From: Ophiocordyceps camponoti-saundersi (nom. inval.)
Taxonomy: Eukaryota; Ascomycota; Sordariomycetes; Hypocreales; Ophiocordycipitaceae
Direction of reading: 5' to 3'
NCBI GenBank assembly: GCA_003339415.1
Contig: PDHQ01000311.1
Coordinates: 1 to 38,362 of the forward strand
DNA length: 38,362 bases
Shown: piece after piece, positions 32,561 through 38,362 of the stretch
Layout of the letters: every line of letters begins with the position of its first letter
Numbering within the stretch: position 1 is the stretch's first letter
Notes under the pieces: generated by a model
Database searches by the model: none
Seen by the model: the letters and a program-made list of their open reading frames with translations, nothing else
What the model was told of the DNA's origin: nothing
Program-made: the position numbers and the translations under genes

Positions 32561-35500
32561 TTATAGGAATTTATAAAAATAAAAGTTAATAAGCTTAAGT
32601 TAAGGCTATCCTTAATATAAGCGTTAGCTAAGTTATTCTTACTATTAATTTATTATATTTTTAAAATTTCCTTATACTTATATAACTTATAAATAGCTAT
32701 AATATTAATTATTAGCTATTTTTCTATTATTAAGCTAAGCCTTATTAGGTAATTATATAATAAATATAAGTTTATATAGAGAATAAGGGGGATTAAAAGC
32801 GTGCTTAAGGATTATACGATAGCTTAAATAGTTAAGTAAAGGGCTAAGCTAATATTAACGCTATTTACTATATTATAAAGTTTACTTACTAAGATATTTT
32901 AAGTAACCTTTTTATATTTTATAAAGGTTTAGTAGAAGATATTACCTTATACGATAAATAAGTTAAAGGACTAGTCTTTCTTATTAAAGATAATTAAAAT
33001 ACTAAGCTATAAGGTAAAGTCTCTATTATTCGTAAATAACCTATTTATAAAAATAAATAGTTTCGTATAAGATAAGTTAAGCGGAATAAATCGTAAACTA
33101 TAGGTAATATTATTAATCTACTATTAGATATATTTATTAAGGGCTAAAATATCCTATAAGGAAGGATCGGTTACTTAAGCGGCTACCGTAAGGTTATATA
33201 ATACCTCCGGTTAATAGGTAAAAGTAATATATACTCCTTAGGCTCGCTAGCTAATAAAGTCCTACGAGGTAATATTAGCAGTTAAGTTAATAACGTAGAG
33301 GCCCTTTACTTATTTTTTCTATATAAGAATAATATTATATAATTTACGCGTAATATAATTACCGTTAAAGTTAATAAATAAGCTATTAATAAGGAATATT
33401 TTAAGCTTTATATAAAGCTTTGCCTATTTTAACTTATTTTCCTTAAGTTTAGAGAATATATTAAACGTAAAAGAGAATATATTCCTATATAGAAAGGGTA
33501 TTAATTTCCTTATAGTTAGAGGCCTTAAATAGTTATGCTAAGGTAGTAATAATACCTTATTACTATAGTTATATAATAAATATATAGTTATCTTTTTCCT
33601 TTATAGTAATAAATATAGAGGGAAAAGCTTTATATAAGTTTTTATTATATAGGGGTATAATCGGGATTTCGAACCGTACTTTTTTCTTTATAAGTATAAT
33701 AAGGAGGGAGCGGAGATAAGGTTTAACCTATATTATATAAAATCTAGTTAGTCCTATAAGGAGTTTAAGGATAACGTCCTAGCTATCGAAACTAGAAATA
33801 TAGAAAAGGCTTTACTATTTATTCTTTTTACGCTAAATAAGAACTTTACTTTAAAGGGGAAGCGATAAGATATAAGTTAGGTCCATTTCGGGTATAAAAA
33901 GCGCGTAAAATGTCCGCTTAAGCTTTAATTTATCGTACTTATTTTATAGCGCGCTAAATTACTTAAGCTTTTATAATAATATTAAGGGCTAGGGGTAAGT
34001 TATATAAAATATAAGGGTAAGCGCTAAAAATAAGAAATATTAAGATAAAGCTATCTAATCTAGCTATATTATTAATAGCCTTAATAACTATTTAAAAAAT
34101 AGTTATATTATTAGTTTTAATATTAATTTCCTATTATAAGATATCGTACGCCCGCTTAAGAGGGGCGTATATATATTTAACCTTACTAATCGCCTAATAC
34201 GCTTTAATAAGCATTTTTTTATATATAATACTAAGTAGTTTCGCGTTTATATAAAACTTTAAAAAGGAAAAGTTAGTCCTAGCGTCGTAGGAGATAATAT
34301 CTAATAAGCCTTAATATATATAAATCTAGCACTTATATAAGGCGTTTTAAGTATCTACTATTAATATATTTCGTATAAAGGCGGCGGCTTAGAAAAATAT
34401 AGCTTCGTTAATAGCGTATAAGATTAGCTTATTATTAAAGTAAAAAATATTAATAACTAGTAAGTAGTTAAAGTTATAGTTATTTTTAAGGGAGAATTTA
34501 AATTACTAAGGTTTTAAGTTATATAATTAGTATTAGTAATATAAACGTTAGATTAACTTAAGGGCTATAGGGGTTATATCTAAAAAATTAGTTTTTTTTA
34601 ATAAATTATAAAGCTATTATATATAAGGGTAGCTAAAATATTAATAAAGCTATCGTAACTTTTATTTTATATAATATAATATAAACTCTTATTTTAAGAT
34701 ATTAAAAAATAAATATCCTTATTTCCTAATAATAGGAACTATTATATTATTATATCGTATAATAATATCCTTTATATTATTATAAAAGGTATAAAAGCGG
34801 TTAGTATTTTTAAGATAGAAAAAGAATAAGGTAAAAATATCGAGAATATAGTAAAGGACTTTACTAAGGGGGTTTCGTACGATAATAATTCCGATTAGCT
34901 TAGTAAGTTTTAAGGAGCTAAAATAGATTATATTCTTAGTTAGGGTTTAGTTAATAGTTATATAAGGGTATTCTAAAATATAAGCTTTTACTTATAGTTT
35001 ACTTATAATTAAAATTTACGTAATTTCTATATTTTAGAGCTCGCCTTAATATATTATATAATATATATTAGAAAGGAGGAATTATTCTATAAGAACTGCT
35101 AAAGCTTTTAGTTAGTAAATATTATCGCTAGTAAAGTAATATATATAGGCCGTTATAATAAAAAATAAAACCGCGTTTTCGCCGCTAATAATTTCTTTTT
35201 TAATATTAGAGTCTTTATTATATAATTATAAAAACTAAGAATCTTATTTATTAAAACTTTTATATAATAGGAGGAATATATTTAATTCTTCCTTCGTAAA
35301 AAGGTCTTAGCTAGTTTTTTTATAATTAGTAAAATATTACTTATATACGCGTTAGATATTATCTAACTTATAGTTTATAAACTAATATCTTTCCTTTTTA
35401 TATATAAAGTACCTTTATATTATATAAGGTTAGAACTAGCGTTATTATAGGGAAAAACGTTATATAGGGGGCGATTATTATTAGCGGGGAGTAAAAGAAG

Positions 35501-37150
35501 ATTATCCGAGGTTTATATAATATTTATTATAATTAAGGTAGCGTTATTTAATAAAAAACTAGTTAGTAGTTTAATCTATAGCGATAATAAGGGAGGAATA
35601 GAGGCGATTAATAAATATTTTATATAATATATTTTAGAATATTATAGCTAATTTAAGTTTTAAAACGCTATAATAAGCTTATATAATAGTAATAAAAAGT
35701 TACTTTTCTCCTTAATAATCGGGTTTAAAAGCTTATTAAATAAGTCGAAGTTTATTAAGGAGGGTATTAAATAAATCTATTATAGTTTTATTAAGGTTTT
35801 CTTATTATATAATATTAAAAGAAAAAGTAGTTTAATTTATTTAGTATAATAAATAGTTTATACGAGTATTAAAATATATATCTAAAAAAGTATAAATTTT
35901 ATCTTATCGTTTATTTAATTTAATAAAATATAAATAATAGTCTTAAGCTTTATCTAAAAAGATATTTAGAAAAATAGCGTAAAATTAATCTTCCGTTATA
36001 TTAATATAAGAGTAATAGCTAATAAAAATCCTAGCCTTATCGATTAATATATCGTATAGCCGCCTTATATAGTTCTAATCTTTTCGCTAATTTTTAAAAA
36101 AGGCGGTAACTTTATCTAAGGAGATTAGTTTATTTACTATTTTTCGTATTAGTAATAATATATAAACTTATACGATACCTATTAAAGCTTAATTTATTAG
36201 TTCCGGGAGGGTTTAAGTTAAGGTTACTAAAAATAGCTATATATTTAAGTTATATAAAGTAATTAACTCCTACGTATAAGTTATATAAAGTAAGGGTTTA
36301 GCTAAGATACTTTTTAATAGCTATATTAAGATATATCTTAACTTAGGGGGCTATACTAAGTATAAAGCTTATATTATATAATTTAGAAAAGTTAGTTCGG
36401 AAAAAGGGGGGGTAATCTAATTATATAGAAGGGGCTTCTTATAAGTTAAGGGGTAAAACGTTTTCTAGTTTAGTCTTAAGGAGTTATATAAAGCGTTTAA
36501 TTAATATACTATTTCCGATAAGTAGGATATATTATATAACTATAATTTAAGTTAGTTCTTTTAAAAATATATAGTAGATATATTTTAGCTAGTAGTAGGT
36601 TTATTCTTAAAGTTCTAATTAGATTATACGAAGAAGGTTATCCTTATAAAAGTTAAAGTAAATAATATTATATATTTGCTAAGTAATAAACGTTATTAAT
36701 TTAACCTTATTAGGAGGTTATATAAGGTTAGGTTATATATCTTAATAAACTAAGTTCGTATTTTAAGTTTAGATATAAGGGTTAACTTCGCTTTTTTCTA
36801 TTATTTCGTTATATAAAGCTAAAATCTTATTTATTACTATTATTATAGTTAACGTATTTATTATTTCCTATTTAACTTCTAAGGTTATAGAAGCTATATT
36901 ATCGTTATTATATTTCTAAAACGCTATTAAAAATAGTATTATATAATTAGTAAAAAGTACCGGGCTAAATATAACTTTTTAGTAAGGACTTTATTATTAT
37001 TAAGTATCGTATATTACCTTAATCTTTTAGTCTTAATAGTAGTAGTAGGTAAAAATAGCTTTTCGGTAAAAACTAATATTAAGAAGTAAGGTAAAAATAT
37101 AAGTATTAGTTAATAGCGGGCATAAGGGCTTTTCGGTATCGTATAATACT
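32500..37150 (-). pseudogene. Copia B gag-pol polyprotein, RIP-inactivated, internal RT deletion
   Basis: Sense is right to left. gag starts near 37150; a clean frame contains LEVKQEIINTLT near 36880 and YPPFFRTNFSKLYN near 36400. The integrase core is at about 34500-33980 and carries the same blocks as copia A. The reverse transcriptase is broken by a deletion at about 33483; its C-terminal remnant runs to about 33240. RNase H lies at about 33130-32560: LFIFINRLFTNNRDF (33015-33065), where the Asp of the family VDGSFA motif is now Asn; VSKLYNIVNSVNISLAL (32836-32890); and LANAYIKDSLNLSLL near the end, matching the family ADAMTK segment. Together with A, nearly the whole polyprotein is covered. 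Confidence 0.82.
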
Positions 37151-37211
37151 TATCTTATTATTTTAGCTAATTTATAGTTTACTAATAATAATTAGTATAA
37201 CTACTAATTAA

Positions 37212-37513
37212 TATTAAGTAATCTTTATATATACGTATAGGTAAGAGAAAGTAAAGTTAACCTAAATTAAGTATAATTAAAGATAGATACCCTTCCTTTA
37301 TCGTATAAGGAAGAGCGGCTATATAGCTAGATAATACTTTACTTTTATACCCTCCTTCTTCTTATCTAAGCTACCTCCTACCTCCTAAGTTATACGAGGT
37401 ATAACTTAGGTAATAATATATATTTTCGTTAGAGGCTTCCTTATATCTATGCTATCCTTTATCTATATATCGTATAGTAGATATAAAGGGGTATAGAGAG
37501 ATAATATCTAATA
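37212..37513 (-). repeat. Copia B 5' LTR
   Basis: 302 bp, a direct repeat of 30748-31049, followed by gtaat (37514-37518). The sense-strand sequence next to it (ttaattagtagttata) matches the candidate primer site of copia A. Confidence 0.9.
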
Positions 37514-37518
37514 GTAAT

Positions 37519-37852
37519 AAGTTCCTAGATAGCGTTAGTATTAAAGACGTAAAGCTAATTTATTTTTATATCCTAATAAGAGATTTCTAAAGTTTAATAA
37601 TTTATATTATTTTTAGTTTTAAGGTTAAGTAATCTACTTAGTTTTTTCTCTAATATAGCTTTAGCTAGTACTTCCTTACTTTTCTATAGCTTATCTTAAG
37701 GAGGATCTTATAATATTAAGTTAGCTAATATTTATATAGCTTTAGTTAATCTTTTACCTCTAATCCCCTAAAAGCTTAAGCTTTATAAAGTTATACTTTC
37801 CTCTATATCCGATATAGTTATTAAGATATTTCCTAAGCTATTAGATTTGTAT
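37519..37852 (-). pseudogene. Unrecognised degenerate gene, upstream part, split by copia B
   Basis: The - strand reads about 110 protein-like residues with few RIP-type stops: NSLGNILITISDIEESITL (about 37780-37845), GIRGKRLTKAIQILANLIL (about 37720-37775), KEVLAKAILEKKLSRLLNL (about 37630-37690). At 37519 the frame joins that of 29990-30747 without shift once copia B is removed. On the right it is cut by a truncated copia LTR at 37853. No family is recognised. Confidence 0.45.
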
Positions 37853-38122
37853 TATTAAGTAGTTTTTATTATTTATATATATAGATAAGAGAAGCAAAAA
37901 GTAAGCTAAATTAATAATAATTAGAGATAGATACTTTTAATACTTTATATAAGGAAGAGCGGCTATATAGCAAAATAATATTCTACCTATATACCCCCTT
38001 TTTTTCCTAAGATATCTCTTATCCCCTAAGTTATACGAAGTATAACTTAGATACTAATATATATTTTATTAAGGACTTTCCCTATATCTGAGTTATCTTT
38101 TATATATATATTATATAATAAA
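37853..38122 (-). repeat. Diverged copia LTR, truncated by a hAT insertion
   Basis: This starts tattaagtag like the other copia LTRs and follows them through the central motifs (gagcggctatatagc, then aagttatacgaagtataactta). It is more diverged and stops about 30 bases before the expected end, exactly where a hAT terminus begins. The rest presumably continues beyond that hAT, outside the window. It may be a solo LTR or one end of a full element. Confidence 0.75.
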
Positions 38123-38362
38123 TAAGGTTTAAAATTAGTTAGTCTTTAGTCAGTCAGGACTAACTAAAAAAAGTCCGGACTAAAAGTACGTACCTTTTAG
38201 TTAGTCTTTAGTTAGTTAGCCTAAGGACTTTAGTCAGTCCTTAAATATAAGGACTAACTAACTAAAGACTAAAGACTAAAAGGACTAAATTTTTAGTTAG
38301 CTTACGTAAGCTATTTTAATATAAAAAAAATACTAATAAATAGCGCGGAAGAAATACTATAT
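38123..38362 (-). mobile_element. hAT DNA transposon, 3' end in reverse orientation (hAT-3)
   Basis: This begins taaggtttaaaattag and is nearly the exact reverse complement of about 172-411: agtccggact at 38172-38181, the 11-bp-arm hairpin, and the palindrome agcttacgtaagct at 38299-38312. The element body lies right of the window. Like hAT-0 it keeps cagtcagg-type words and is little mutated. It inserted into the copia LTR at 37853-38122. Confidence 0.8.

Larger units (their letters stand above)
30748..37513 (-). mobile_element. Ty1/copia LTR retrotransposon B, part of reverse transcriptase deleted
   Basis: This 6,766-bp element has 302-bp LTRs (30748-31049 and 37212-37513) and a perfect target duplication gtaat (30743-30747 and 37514-37518). 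It is the same family and orientation as copia A. It keeps RNase H and a 1.4-kb 3' segment absent from A, but lacks a ~530-bp piece of reverse transcriptase (junction near 33483; A 21870-22401). A purine-rich tract (aaaaagaaaaaaatcgag on the - strand) abuts the left LTR. It interrupts the unrecognised - strand gene. Confidence 0.88.

Noticed and set aside
1..38362. tRNA, rRNA or intact host genes
   Set aside because: No tRNA-like or rRNA-like conserved sequence was seen, and no frame of useful length lacks RIP stops.

Overview
This window is a block of dead transposable elements from a filamentous ascomycete (Pezizomycotina). The case for this is mutational. CpA and TpG are almost absent on both strands (for example there is none in 15061-15240), CpG often survives, and differences between repeat copies are almost all C-to-T or G-to-A. 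That is repeat-induced point mutation (RIP), known from Pezizomycotina. As a result there are practically no ATG or TGA codons, CAA/CAG/TGG codons have become TAA/TAG stops, and no gene here can make a full protein. All coding calls are therefore degenerate copies (pseudogenes), identified from surviving residues and from reading RIP stops as their likely precursors.

Layout, left to right. Positions 1-411 are the 3' end of a hAT DNA transposon. Positions 412-2266 hold an unassigned stretch and two ~350-bp inverted repeat arms, the second unusually GC-rich and lightly mutated. A 5'-incomplete hAT copy (hAT-1) runs to 6900, with a transposase at 3568-6337 that has about seven short introns. An AT-rich gap (6901-8507) holds a tandem duplication and a 137-bp MITE-like palindrome. 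A second, complete hAT (hAT-2) spans 8508-29932. It has been split by a 9.1-kb Ty3/gypsy chromovirus (9960-19065, + strand, perfect 5-bp target duplication) and by a 5.6-kb Ty1/copia element (copia A, 20874-26433, - strand). Without these insertions hAT-2 is about 6.75 kb.

Right of hAT-2, a degenerate unrecognised gene on the - strand is split by a second copia element (copia B, 30748-37513) with a perfect 5-bp duplication. Its reading frame is open and in register on both sides. A truncated copia LTR (37853-38122) follows, cut by the end of another hAT in reverse orientation (38123 to the window edge).

The order of events can be read from the nesting: an older gene-like sequence, then hAT and copia insertions, then gypsy and copia A inside hAT-2, with RIP acting on the whole pile. 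The most unusual content is: a ~1,000-codon antisense frame between pol and the 3' LTR of the gypsy element; a possible antisense frame behind a palindromic TATA motif in copia B; a hAT family with several introns, a candidate accessory frame and a duplicated ~450-bp upstream module; and the asymmetrically mutated inverted repeat at 1275-2266. No working host gene, tRNA, rRNA or CRISPR array is visible.
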